Source: Lepidostoma basale (Eukaryota > Arthropoda > Insecta > Trichoptera > Lepidostomatidae). Taken from it: 64,000 nt of DNA. A model generated the notes under the pieces. That model saw only the letters and a list, made by a program, of their open reading frames with translations, was not told the DNA's origin and made no database searches. The stretch lies in contig JAHDVF020000875.1 of assembly GCA_022606425.2 (NCBI GenBank), forward strand, positions 496,001 through 560,000. The letters run 5' to 3'. Below are positions 45,901 through 54,100 of this stretch, piece after piece. Made by a program: the position numbers and the translations under genes. How positions within the stretch are numbered: position 1 is the first letter of the stretch; each line of letters opens with the position of its first letter.

Positions 45901-48900
45901 GTTCCATGGTTCACTTACATACGATTGGAACCAGAACTCCATTGTTTCTCTTTCACTGATGAACGAATAAATTCATTTTTGATAAACTTGCGGCGTTCCA
46001 TAATGACAGATTTGTTAAATGATTAAAAACACTGTTTTTTGCCATTCAAGTTTATTTTACTCTACATGTTTCAAAAGCTTTACACCTCCATCATCAGGAA
46101 AACGATGTAAACTTTTATATCATTCTCCTGAAAAATAAACTCAAAAATGGAAAAAACAGTGTTTATATAAAAAAAAATTGTCAGTAAAACAATTTTCGTA
46201 TTCCTTGATGAAATGCCTACCTTGTTAGTATAGCCCGGAATAGACAACAGAGTTCTTCCAGTAAGTTCCATTTTGTCCACCTCAATATCGGAAATGGCAG
46301 ACTTCAGTGTGCAGGACCAGTTGACCAGCCGGTTGGCCCGGTAAATGTCGCCCTTCTCGTGCAGGCGCACAAAAGCCTCTGTCACAGCACGACACATGGA
46401 CGGGTCCATCGTGAAACGGGCCCTGGACCAGTCATAGGAGGAACCCAAGGCTTTGAGTTGCTCATAAATACGATCCCCTTTTCTGAAACATCAAAAAAAT
46501 AATATTTAAAAACCAAAATCTTGCACCCCTATTAACTTATCAACCGTGGGGCCATTGAATACATGCTCAGATAGTGTACGGCCCCATGCTTGGGCCTCAT
46601 TTATAATTTCTCCAATATTCCCAGATTATGCCAAAATTTCGACTGCCGGTGACATCTACTGGTGCACACAACATTAAATAATTATATGTTTTACAAACTG
46701 AAAAAAGAATGTTTTGTAAATTTCATTTAAATCTTACTACTTGAGAGGTTAATTAATATTGGTAATTTAATAATGCTATTTTAACAATTGGAAGCATTTT
46801 AAATGAAATTTTGACAAATCATCAAGGGGTATTATAAATTTCTGAATAAGATTTCTCACCATTTGTTTTAATTAAATATTAATATAATATATATCCAGAA
46901 GAAATGATTTTTAAAAATTAAAGCATCTTTCCACTTATATTTGTATTTTTCGTTTTAAAAAATAGACCCACTAATGTTTATTTTCATTATTTATAATGAG
47001 CTTCTTACGTTAAATTGTTGATTTATAATAAAAACAAAATATTAATTCATCAACTAACTAACCATCACGCCGTCTCTCTGAAGAGATAGACAGAAAGAAT
47101 GGACCGCTACACTGTTCTTTCCTGATATTCTCCACACTTTCTCAACATTCATACTTTTCTCCAACTCCTCACTTGTCCGACATTTAATATTTGATTGCTT
47201 AAATATTGAATCAGATTTCATTATTTTAAAGTGTTATACTTGGTAATCTATTGACTAAATTAAATAATTTAATAAAAATGGTAATAACATACTGGTCTTT
47301 CCAGGCCCACACGCGTTTGACAAACTCCTCTCGGCCCAGGTCGTGACGGGTCTTCTGCTCCTCTCTCCAGAGCTTCTTCTCTACCACAACCTGCGTGGCG
47401 ATCCCAGCGTGGTCACAGCCCGGGTTCCAGAGCGTGGTGCGGCCACTCATGCGATTCCAGCGCGTGAGACAGTCCTCCACTGCGTTGGTCAGCGCATGTC
47501 CCAGATGCAGACTTCCCGTCACGTTTGGTGGAGGGATCACCATTACAAATTTGCCTTTGGGATTGTGTTCCAACACCGATTTTTGCTATTAAAAAATATA
47601 CTATTTTGATGAGTTTCGTGTAATCAAGTAGATTTATAATAAATATAAAAAATTCAAGGGTCATTTAAGATGGTTCGGACAGATATAAAGAACGAATGGT
47701 AAAGAGAGTATAAGAGGTTAACAATGTATACGGAACAAGAAATAGAGGAAAACGTATAAAAATGGCTAGGAGAGAATAAAATGAATTTCATTCGATAAAA
47801 CAATTCTCAAATTCATTGTCAAAAAAAAACATTATCTATAATACTAAATTAATAAAGCATTGAATGTTTATTTAATCATTTAGCTCCAGATCACGTCCAT
47901 TGATATTAATTGTACTACAGCTGGCATCTAAGGGTAAAATCCCTCATAAAATCGAGAATTACGGTAAAGAATTTTCAAGTTTTCTGTAGTTTAGAAAGAA
48001 GAAATTGTTAAATTATATATTAATTGCCCCACCTGCTTAGATAGTCAACATGTCTATCTAATCAGATAAGGATTAACTCATATGTCGGTTCTATTTCATG
48101 GTCAAAGTGATTCTTCTTTTCTTCTTTAACAGCCGTTGTCGTCCACTGCTGGAAATAGGCCTCCCCCATACTTCTCCATGTATGACATGTCATGGGGGGG
48201 GTGGTTGGCATTACAACGCCACGCTTGCCAGACGGGTTGGCGAGGTGTCCTTCCACGTTGCATCAATATTATCCACCGCCACCGCATCCACGCCTATGCA
48301 TCAATATTATCCACCGAGGTTATTCACACTCGATCTCTAACATTTCGCATAGTTTCCAGGAGAGACCAAAGTCGAGGAGGTGTGGATAGGTACTTGGGAT
48401 CAGATCAATCCTCCAGCGTAGCATGGCCATCACCACGCCATGCCAAAGTGATTATTGTAATATAAGTTACTAATTTCATCAGTTTTAAACATATTTAGTG
48501 AACTGTTAAATGTTGTTTATAAATCAAATCATTGAACTGTATGGCGCTACCCACAAGTGCAGTGATTCAATTACTACATTTGTTTATTGTACACAATGTG
48601 TTATGTGAAGATACAAAAGAGTTGTTGATTGTGACACCTGATGATGCCAACATTGGTCAATATAATATAATAAATACAAATGTACTAACTCCATACTCCG
48701 GCATGAAGAACTTCTGCTTCTCCCACCAGCTGTACCAGGCGGCCTCCACATACTGAGGGCTGTATGCATCCGGCATTTGACTTGACACATCTTTCTTCTC
48801 CCCGAGTTCAGTGCTGCCAGTATAAACTACATTCTCCTTGATTGGTTTGAGTTTTTTCTGAAAGGCGTGCACCAAATTAGACCAATTTTAATAGCATTCT

Positions 48901-50871
48901 ATATTGTTAAAGTCTAACAGATTTGAATAAATAAAATAAAAAATATAAATGTTACTCATACAATTTTGTTTTATTCTACACAATTCACCTTTTTTTAACT
49001 CGTTCCGAGAGAAATACTTATTTTTTTAAAGCAATACTAATAATAATATTTGTTTACGGTGGGAGGTAAGATCTAATATTCTATGTGGTAAAAATTATAA
49101 GAAAGTTTTTCAATAAGCGAATAAACAATAGAATACTTTAATGCATTTTGTTTATCGAAAAATTCTTTTGATTTAGTGTAATATAATTAATTAATAATGT
49201 CTTTTTTCTAGAAGTTTTATTACATTTTATAAGAATGACATGTTTCGCTGTGCTAAGGCATTATCAATATAACTTGTAAATAATATATGTATATGGTATA
49301 TCAGATAATGGTATATTTTTTTACGTAATTGACACACAGTGAAATTAAACTTTAAAGAAAAACTGTAAGATTAGTTATAATTTATTTTAACTTTTTGTGT
49401 TGTGACAGCTCCAGATGATGGGTTTGTTTGTAAGCATTTAAAAATATCTATTCTAGAATATAACGAGTAACGCTTAAAACGGGCAAACTCAGTCGGTCCC
49501 ATCTTCCTCGTAATAACCAAGTTTGACTGTATATACCAATCTAATAAATATTTGCTTGTTCTCACACAAGGATTGTCATTGAAATACTCTTGATAACCTA
49601 ACCTAACCTGTTGAAAAGGTATGATGAATTATTACATTATTCCAAGAAAGCCACAGGTGCAGCTATGATGAAATATTCCAAAAAGAGGATTGTAAAATTA
49701 ACCTCTAATAGGGGTGATGGTCTAAATTTTTTTTGCGTATCGTATGTAATATATATCTAGGCATTGAGTTGCTTTTACATCAGATTTTGCAAAACAAAAT
49801 TACTGGGTTAACCAGTTAAAACGTGGTACAGAATTTAGGGTGATGATTGCCAATAAAAAGGTACATTTAAAAAATGTAATCACAATGAAATTGACGACAT
49901 AATTACAGTTAGGTACTATACAACTATTATATAGGTATTTATCTAACACTAAATAATCAACGAAATTAAAAAATTAATGATATTAATGCAAACCCGGTCA
50001 CAAAAATAAGATAAACATTATCTCGTGGTTAAATTAATCACAAATACGCATTCAACAGAACAATTAACATTTTTGTTTATTAAAATATCATGATAAATAA
50101 ATCCAAAATAATATTAAGAACTGTTTAATTTGAATCACTGTTATAATAACACCATTTATTTATTCAATTTTTATGAAATTTTCATGTGTGTTTCACCAAG
50201 CAATGTTGGCATCATCAGGTGTATAAGTTGATGCCAGCTTCGGTTCGCGAAACACCCGATGATGCCAACTACGATTGGCAAAACAGCTTAGTAAGTTAAT
50301 AAAAATTATATTAAAAAAAATTGTAAACACCTCAAGTTTATCGAAAAATAAAATAAATTGTGATATTTTAACAGAGTTTCAAATTAAGAAGTTTGAAGTA
50401 TCATAGTGTTTCTGTCAAAACGATTGTTTATCCAAAATAATATTGAATAAATAAATAAAAATTATATTAATGTTGATGAAAAATAAATATTAACCATATT
50501 GCACACAAGATGACGAAATTGACGAGAAATTTGTTAGATACAAATATTACGATTGCGTACATTTTAATAGATAATTGACTTGCGGTATAACATAAACTAT
50601 TTTTATAAACTTCTATTAGAGAATTGTGCAATACTATAATGCTTATTAGAACCATTAGAATACACAATTTAAACTTTCACTGATTTTAAGGTTAGATACG
50701 TACTTCAGATTTTTCTTTAGCAACAACTGGAGCAGCGTCTTTTTTGTCTAATTTTTGTTTCAGCTTTTCGAGTTTTGCCGCCTTTTTTGCTTCCTTTTCT
50801 AGTTGTTTCGCAGTCTTTGGCTGTCCATCCTCGGACGCATTGCCGGGACCAGTTGACACCTCATCAGCCAT
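30918..50871 (-). CDS. VARS1: valyl-tRNA synthetase, cytosolic (ValRS)
   Basis: Class I synthetase charging tRNA-Val. Sixteen exons, high to low: 50871-50704, 48857-48690, 47585-47293, 46482-46221, 44537-44309, 42265-42141, 40807-40662, 40017-39813, 37670-37479, 37370-37264, 36232-36005, 35442-35301, 34725-34555, 33483-33289, 32156-31872 and 31133-30918 (stop). Phases agree throughout; total 1043 codons. A lysine-rich N-terminus with no GST domain (residues 1-56) suits insect ValRS. The HIGH motif is HLGH (139-142, after PPPNVTGS). The editing domain follows, then [18 protein letters not shown] (503-520) and KMSKS (647-651). The anticodon-binding region spans about 720-970, and the C-terminus is coiled coil. 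Introns hold a mariner and many LINE remnants. There is no targeting peptide, so it is cytosolic. Confidence 0.96.
31640..31812. repeat. foldback family E copy 3 with hammerhead-like cores
   Basis: Outer arms pair (CACCACATTATTTTTCTTTT at 31660; inverse near 31780-31800). The plus unit has canonical CTGACGA (31740-31746), stem II GCTCC/GGAGC and GAAA (31762-31765), but CCAACT replaces CCGGTT. The minus unit keeps ACCGGTT and GGTT but has CTGACAA and a broken GAAA. It lies in the last ValRS intron. Confidence 0.65.
32288..32377 (+). mobile_element. short 3' fragment of the 2110-3795 LINE family
   Basis: It matches the [16 protein letters not shown] end and stop, then an A-rich tail. TGCGGGTA occurs on both sides (about 32272 and 32378), a possible target duplication. 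Confidence 0.8.
32380..33280. other. ValRS intron 14 sequence, nothing assigned
   Basis: AT-rich. No repeat family, RNA gene or ORF was recognised. Confidence 0.4.
33625..34215 (-). mobile_element. YVDD-LINE 3' remnant
   Basis: Minus-strand ORF 34208-33636 (190 codons) is open from [20 protein letters not shown] through [32 protein letters not shown] and [15 protein letters not shown] to the [14 protein letters not shown] end. It closely parallels 11820-12390, so this copy is relatively young. It lacks the YVDD active site. It lies in ValRS intron 13. Confidence 0.9.
34267..34485. mobile_element. TTAA-type MITE, copy 2
   Basis: Starts TTAACTCCCATACTGCTAGT and ends near CACAATGAGGGTTGA. The inner TAATATTATGATGAACT block is shared with the other copies. 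Confidence 0.65.
34825..35275 (-). mobile_element. YVDD-LINE 3' remnant
   Basis: The LINE 3' terminus lies at 34835-34885. Broken frames to about 35275 match the connection region. It lies in ValRS intron 12. Confidence 0.7.
35560..35985 (+). mobile_element. two adjoining LINE RT C-terminal remnants
   Basis: 35560-35700 reads [19 protein letters not shown] and ends near GGCCATAGGAAGTAATAAGT, as in 30430-30720 inverted. 35715-35985 reads [18 protein letters not shown], then degraded arginine-rich sequence and [13 protein letters not shown]. Both are broken by stops. They lie in ValRS intron 11. Confidence 0.7.
36305..36510 (-). mobile_element. YVDD-LINE 3' fragment
   Basis: Minus-strand ORF 36480-36271 includes [19 protein letters not shown], the family C-terminal block. 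Confidence 0.7.
36515..36705 (+). mobile_element. YVDD-LINE 3' fragment, opposite orientation
   Basis: Broken frames resemble [28 protein letters not shown] and the (TTAG)n tail at 36683-36697. It forms an inverted pair with 36305-36510. Confidence 0.65.
37915..38040. repeat. foldback family C copy 2
   Basis: Outer arms share TTCCACTTAGGTT and its inverse. The minus unit (37985-37943) reads CAGAAGA (U4 changed), a perfect stem II GGCAGC/GCTGCC, AAAAC (G12 changed), CGG, TC. The plus unit keeps GAAACCGGTCG at 37997. It lies in ValRS intron 8. Confidence 0.7.
38390..38790 (-). mobile_element. CR1/L2-like LINE RT C-terminal remnant
   Basis: On the minus strand broken frames read [20 protein letters not shown] and then [13 protein letters not shown] after a frameshift. 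This is the CR1/L2 C-terminal pattern. Confidence 0.6.
38800..39790. other. ValRS intron 8 sequence, nothing assigned
   Basis: Mixed composition. A stretch near 39000-39180 could be degraded LINE sequence but has no recognisable motif. Confidence 0.35.
40095..40520 (-). mobile_element. LINE RT C-terminal remnant
   Basis: Minus-strand ORF 40303-40112 reads [19 protein letters not shown] and [15 protein letters not shown], typical of an RTE-like C-terminus. It lies in ValRS intron 7. Confidence 0.75.
41389..42086 (+). mobile_element. CR1/jockey-like LINE, RT C-terminal part and 3' UTR
   Basis: ORF 41389-41949 (186 codons) reads [34 protein letters not shown] and [19 protein letters not shown] 3' UTR follows, with an AATAAACTGATTTGA end and a (TTGAT)n tail at 42065-42085. 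It is 5'-truncated but open, and lies in ValRS intron 6. A 3' relative is at 25745-25890. Confidence 0.85.
42374..43665 (+). mobile_element. mariner transposon, 1292 bp, intact TIRs
   Basis: Terminal inverted repeats begin TTAGGTCCTTACATATGAAA at 42374, with the inverse ending at 43665. They are nearly perfect over about 30 bp and flanked by the TA duplication (42372-42373, 43666-43667). The element is full length for mariner and lies in ValRS intron 5, antisense to ValRS. Confidence 0.95.
42563..43580 (+). pseudogene. mariner transposase, frameshifted
   Basis: ORF 42563-43423 carries the N-terminal helix-turn-helix ([20 protein letters not shown]), the RPET linker, the first catalytic Asp in [12 protein letters not shown], the second in [14 protein letters not shown] and the third in LAPTDYYFF. 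The second and third are separated by 34 residues (DD34D). The frame is lost at a run of T near 43404-43412. The remaining C-terminal sequence continues in another frame with a further break near 43510-43520. Catalytic residues survive, but no single frame encodes the full protein. Confidence 0.93.
43670..44300. other. ValRS intron 5 sequence, nothing assigned
   Basis: Very AT-rich with no feature recognised. Confidence 0.4.
44600..44720 (-). mobile_element. YVDD-LINE short remnant
   Basis: On the minus strand it resembles the VNNVNG, RGR and [11 protein letters not shown] segment of the family. It is degraded. Confidence 0.5.
44725..45275. other. ValRS intron 4 sequence, nothing assigned
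   Basis: AT-rich with no recognisable element. Confidence 0.4.
45280..45990 (-). mobile_element. YVDD-LINE 3' remnant, broken
   Basis: The 3' terminus lies at 45285-45380 and the connection region at 45640-45980, where the plus-strand complement shows CATGCGCTCCATGTGCCCGA. About 250 bp of unrelated sequence lies between. Confidence 0.7.
45993..46170. repeat. foldback family A copy 3
   Basis: It begins GTTCCATAATGACA and its arms pair: AAAAACACTGTTTTTT near 46025 with AAAAAACAGTGTTT near 46150. The hammerhead-like unit is on the minus strand at 46100-46058. It lies in ValRS intron 4, close to exon 4. Confidence 0.7.
46058..46100 (-). ncRNA. hammerhead-like motif with canonical core, family A
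   Basis: On the minus strand: CTGATGA (46097-46091), a weak stem II, GAAA (46072-46069), palindrome CATG, then TA (46064-46063). Stem I can pair TTTTC upstream with GAGTA downstream at four of five positions. All core bases are canonical; stem II has mismatches. Confidence 0.5.
46500..47040. other. ValRS intron 3 sequence, nothing assigned
   Basis: AT-rich; no repeat or ORF recognised. Confidence 0.4.
47050..47215 (-). mobile_element. YVDD-LINE 3' fragment
   Basis: The (ACTA)n tail at 47051 is followed by the CCATCACGCCGTCTCTCTGA 3' terminus and the start of the C-terminal block. Confidence 0.65.
47668..47790 (+). mobile_element. YVDD-LINE fragment
   Basis: Broken frames recall [25 protein letters not shown] and the following linker. 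Confidence 0.55.
48115..48440 (-). mobile_element. LINE RT C-terminal remnant
   Basis: The minus-strand frame near 48256-48100 reads [20 protein letters not shown], a recurrent RTE-like LINE C-terminus. Upstream sequence is degraded and includes a short tandem block (CATCAATATTATCCACCG) at 48260 and 48299. Confidence 0.7.
49160..49300. repeat. foldback family F copy
   Basis: The minus strand at about 49283-49238 reads TTGATAA, TGCCTTAGCACAGC, GAAA, CATG, TC. It lies in ValRS intron 1. Confidence 0.6.
49301..50119. other. ValRS intron 1 sequence, nothing assigned
   Basis: AT-rich. A short CCTAACCTAACCT run at 49597 is too small to be telomeric. Confidence 0.4.
50120..50440. repeat. foldback family B copy with two hammerhead-like units
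   Basis: Minus unit: CTGATGA (50218-50212), stem II GCCAA/TTGG, GAAA (50194-50191), with a changed palindrome (CACACATG). Plus unit: CCGATGA (50256-50262), stem II TGCCAAC/ATTGGCA, AAAAC (G12 changed), AGCT. The tail GAAGTATCATAGTGTTTC lies at 50395. It lies in ValRS intron 1. Confidence 0.65.
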
Positions 50872-51174
50872 GCTTCAGCACTCAATCTTCAACGTCTAAT
50901 ATCACAGATCAAAATTTGTAATACTTATAATGACATTTAGAGTATTCCATCATTGCCAACCTAACAAAACATATTATTTTGCGTACGTTAGTACTTCATA
51001 CATAGGCATGAGAAATACACATCTCTTTTATTGTAGTTATCTATGATATTTCACTTTGAGTTTTGTTTTCGTGCGGTTATTTCAACGCGTTTTTTAATGA
51101 TTTCGTTCGCATTAAGAAACTAACAAAAGTTAAAAAATATAATTTCGATATTTTGACGTGTACAATTTTTAACA
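50872..51174. promoter_or_regulatory. bidirectional promoter region ValRS / SMARCAD1
   Basis: 303 bp separate two start codons on opposite strands (ValRS 50871, SMARCAD1 51175). Both 5' UTRs and core promoters must fit here unless 5' UTR introns exist. No TATA box is evident, and no repeat has inserted. Confidence 0.7.
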
Positions 51175-54100
51175 ATGTCCAATTCTCCACAGTCTAGTCC
51201 AAGTTTATTGAATAATCTCAGACAGTACCGTTTTCAGAAAGGTCCTAGTTTGGCTTCAGCCAACAACGGAACTTCCATCAAAAATGGATTATCCAGCAAT
51301 TCTAATTGTAAGTAGTCGTTTAAAAATTAAATAGTTTCATTTACATATACTTCAACACGTGTTTTTGACGTTAGTATAGCCATACTAGGTATGTACGCGA
51401 ATCTGAATAAAAGCCGTGTGATCTCAGCTGATCGCTAGACTTTGCTATCCCAATCGACTCGCAGGTTGTCACAAGCATGTTGAGCAAAATTGCCGGTAAT
51501 CAAGTTAATTTGAATACGCTTTCATTTCGATTTACCTAATTTAAAGTAAGGTTTGGTACTGTTTTCATTATTCTATGTACGTAACGTTTACCCGTCACGA
51601 CCGTGTCAATTCGGTTATGTGTCAAAAGTTTTATTTTACCCCAACAATTATCAAAACGTGTTTTAATAATGTAGAATAATGTAATACACGTTATGAATTG
51701 TCAAAAAAAATCGAATTTAATAATACATTACCGAAATTTGTGACCTTAGCTGGTCTGTCAATCTGACATTGGTACGTGCATCTTCAGTCCAATTTTTATC
51801 CAAAACCTCGCTATTCATTCGTTATATACCCGAGTACACTTCGCATAGTCGAATTATTTTGAATAAAACTCTAAATATTCAAGAATAATAATGACAAAAA
51901 AATGTTAGTTGCAAATAGTTTTAAGTGTATTTAGGAGGAAGCAAAGTTGAAAATCGATAACATATATTTTTTTAAATAAAAATATACTCCAATAATATGT
52001 ATGTAGCTATAGTATATGTGGATTTCTCAAGTAAACTGTATGTAATGCATCAAAATGTTGCGACACGGTTTAAACATGGTTAAAAATACTTCTAATCTCT
52101 TTCCTATAGTTCTCTTTTATCTTAAAGGTTGATCTAGAGTGATCTTCACTCACCTTACGACACTATTCACCCCTGTAGCTAGAGTAGTTACCATTGCACG
52201 AATATTATATTATCTAACCAGCCATTCTTTAAAGAAGTAGTCTAAGATCATACATTCTTCTCTTTTGTTTCTAAAGTTCTCTGAATATTTATAATGGAGA
52301 AATATTAATTGTATAACTTTTCACTAACTAACTAACCATCAAGCCATCTCTCCGAAAGGGTAGGCAGAAAGATTGGACTGCCACACTTTTCTCTTTTCGC
52401 CCCTGCGAGAGACGCGGTGTGATGGGTTGCGAACCTCATCGCCATCAATAGGCATCTCCCGCACACACTTCCATTGTCCAACGTACACAAAATAAATCTA
52501 AAACAAATTATATACAATACAATGTTATAAAATAAAATAATAAAATAAAAATAATTAAACACATATGTTCTTTTAGATGGTTCACTTGTTATCAGCTGGA
52601 AGATCCAAATATTCGTGTTTATTCCATTTGTATTCAATAATTTACTTTTATAATTTCAATAATTATTCATTCCACTTGGGTTTTCAATTAACAGGTTATT
52701 TGAACCCAACTGCTGTGTAACACTTTTTAGCCATTGATTCTCATGACGCTAGTCTATCCCAATTTTTATTGTCACGTGAATTTTACCAGTCTAAAGACAG
52801 CGCCATCGTCGGAAATCGAACCTGGAACCTTTAGTGTGGCAGTCACAGCTGTTAGCATTCTTCCACATAGGCCGTCAATTGCATAATCTAATGATTTTAC
52901 CGAATTCTCTTGATGGAAGTTAATTTTAACTAACAATTAATTAAAAACAATGTTTTTTAATAACTGCTTCCACTTTTGTGTTTATTTAAACAGTGATCGA
53001 TTTCGCCAGGCTGGCTGGCATCGACAGACTGGTCGGGCAGACCTGTAGTATCTTATTATAACATTCTTTTAATTTGACTGCAGCCACGGCATCATCCTCG
53101 AAGGTGGGCACCGCAATCACTTACAAGAGAATCCGGCCCATGGACTCGGAGTCAGAGAGCGAAACCTCTCCCGTGAAGAAGGTGACCACCGTGGAGTTGG
53201 ACAAGGCCACAATGGACCGCCGTCTCACTAACATGACACTCATGTTCCCGGACATCAGCACCATGGTGAGATCACCAAGTCAACTCAACTTCACTACTCT
53301 TCACTTGATAATAATCAACCTTTTGGCACAATTCTATTTTATACAAAAAAATAATTATACTTTGATCAGAAGCCAATACTTGGTGGTTGGACATATTTAA
53401 CACTTAATTAAACACTTTTTTTAATATACTTGGTATGCAACCACTTTATTATGTGAGGATGCAGGCCTACCGGTTTCGCTCTATGCGAGCTTCGTCAGGG
53501 CTTGACACATACTGTAAAAAGATTGGGGTCAAGGCTTGACACATACTGTAAAAAGATTGGGGTCAAGGCTTGACACATACTGTGTATGTATGTGTCAAGC
53601 CCTGACCCCAATCTTTTTACAGTATGTGTCAAGCCCTGACGAAGCTCGGATAGAGTGAAACCGGTAGGCCCGCATCCTCAGATAATAAAGTGGTTGCATA
53701 CCAAGTATATTTAAAAAAGTTATATTTAAAATTGCCGTTTTCTGGAGGGGTAGGCAGAGAGGATGGGCTGCCACACTGTTCTTTCCTGACATAACTCTCG
53801 CACCTATTCTACATTCATACATCGTGATACACACACTCATGGATTGTTCCGACTTCTAACTTGGCGGCCTTTTAATGAATTAATTTGTCATTTAATGCTA
53901 TAGCTTTTTTGGTCATCCTCGGCTTCTTTTTCCATTCACACTGCTTGTTAACTTTGTTATCTTTTTAACCATCTTTGAGCCTTTCTTAATTTTATTTGGG
54001 TTCATTCATCTGCCTTACATTCCTTTCTTACTTCTTTATTTGGCATTCTATCATACATTGTTTTTCTAAACATTATCTTTTTATCCTACTTTCATTATTC

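Larger units (their letters stand above)
53405..53715. repeat. foldback family D with head-to-head canonical hammerhead-like units
   Basis: Outer arms pair (TTTTAATATACTTGGTATGC at 53421; inverse near 53693-53715). Two full units face outward at 53505-53461 (minus) and 53631-53672 (plus). The centre holds a 34-bp tandem repeat and its inverse (53501-53635). It lies in SMARCAD1 intron 2. Confidence 0.8.

Noticed and set aside
49592..49612. telomeric TTAGG-type repeat
   Set aside because: Only about two and a half units; within chance for AT-rich insect DNA.
53501..53600. CRISPR-like array
   Set aside because: The 34-bp units are directly adjacent with no spacers, and this is animal DNA.
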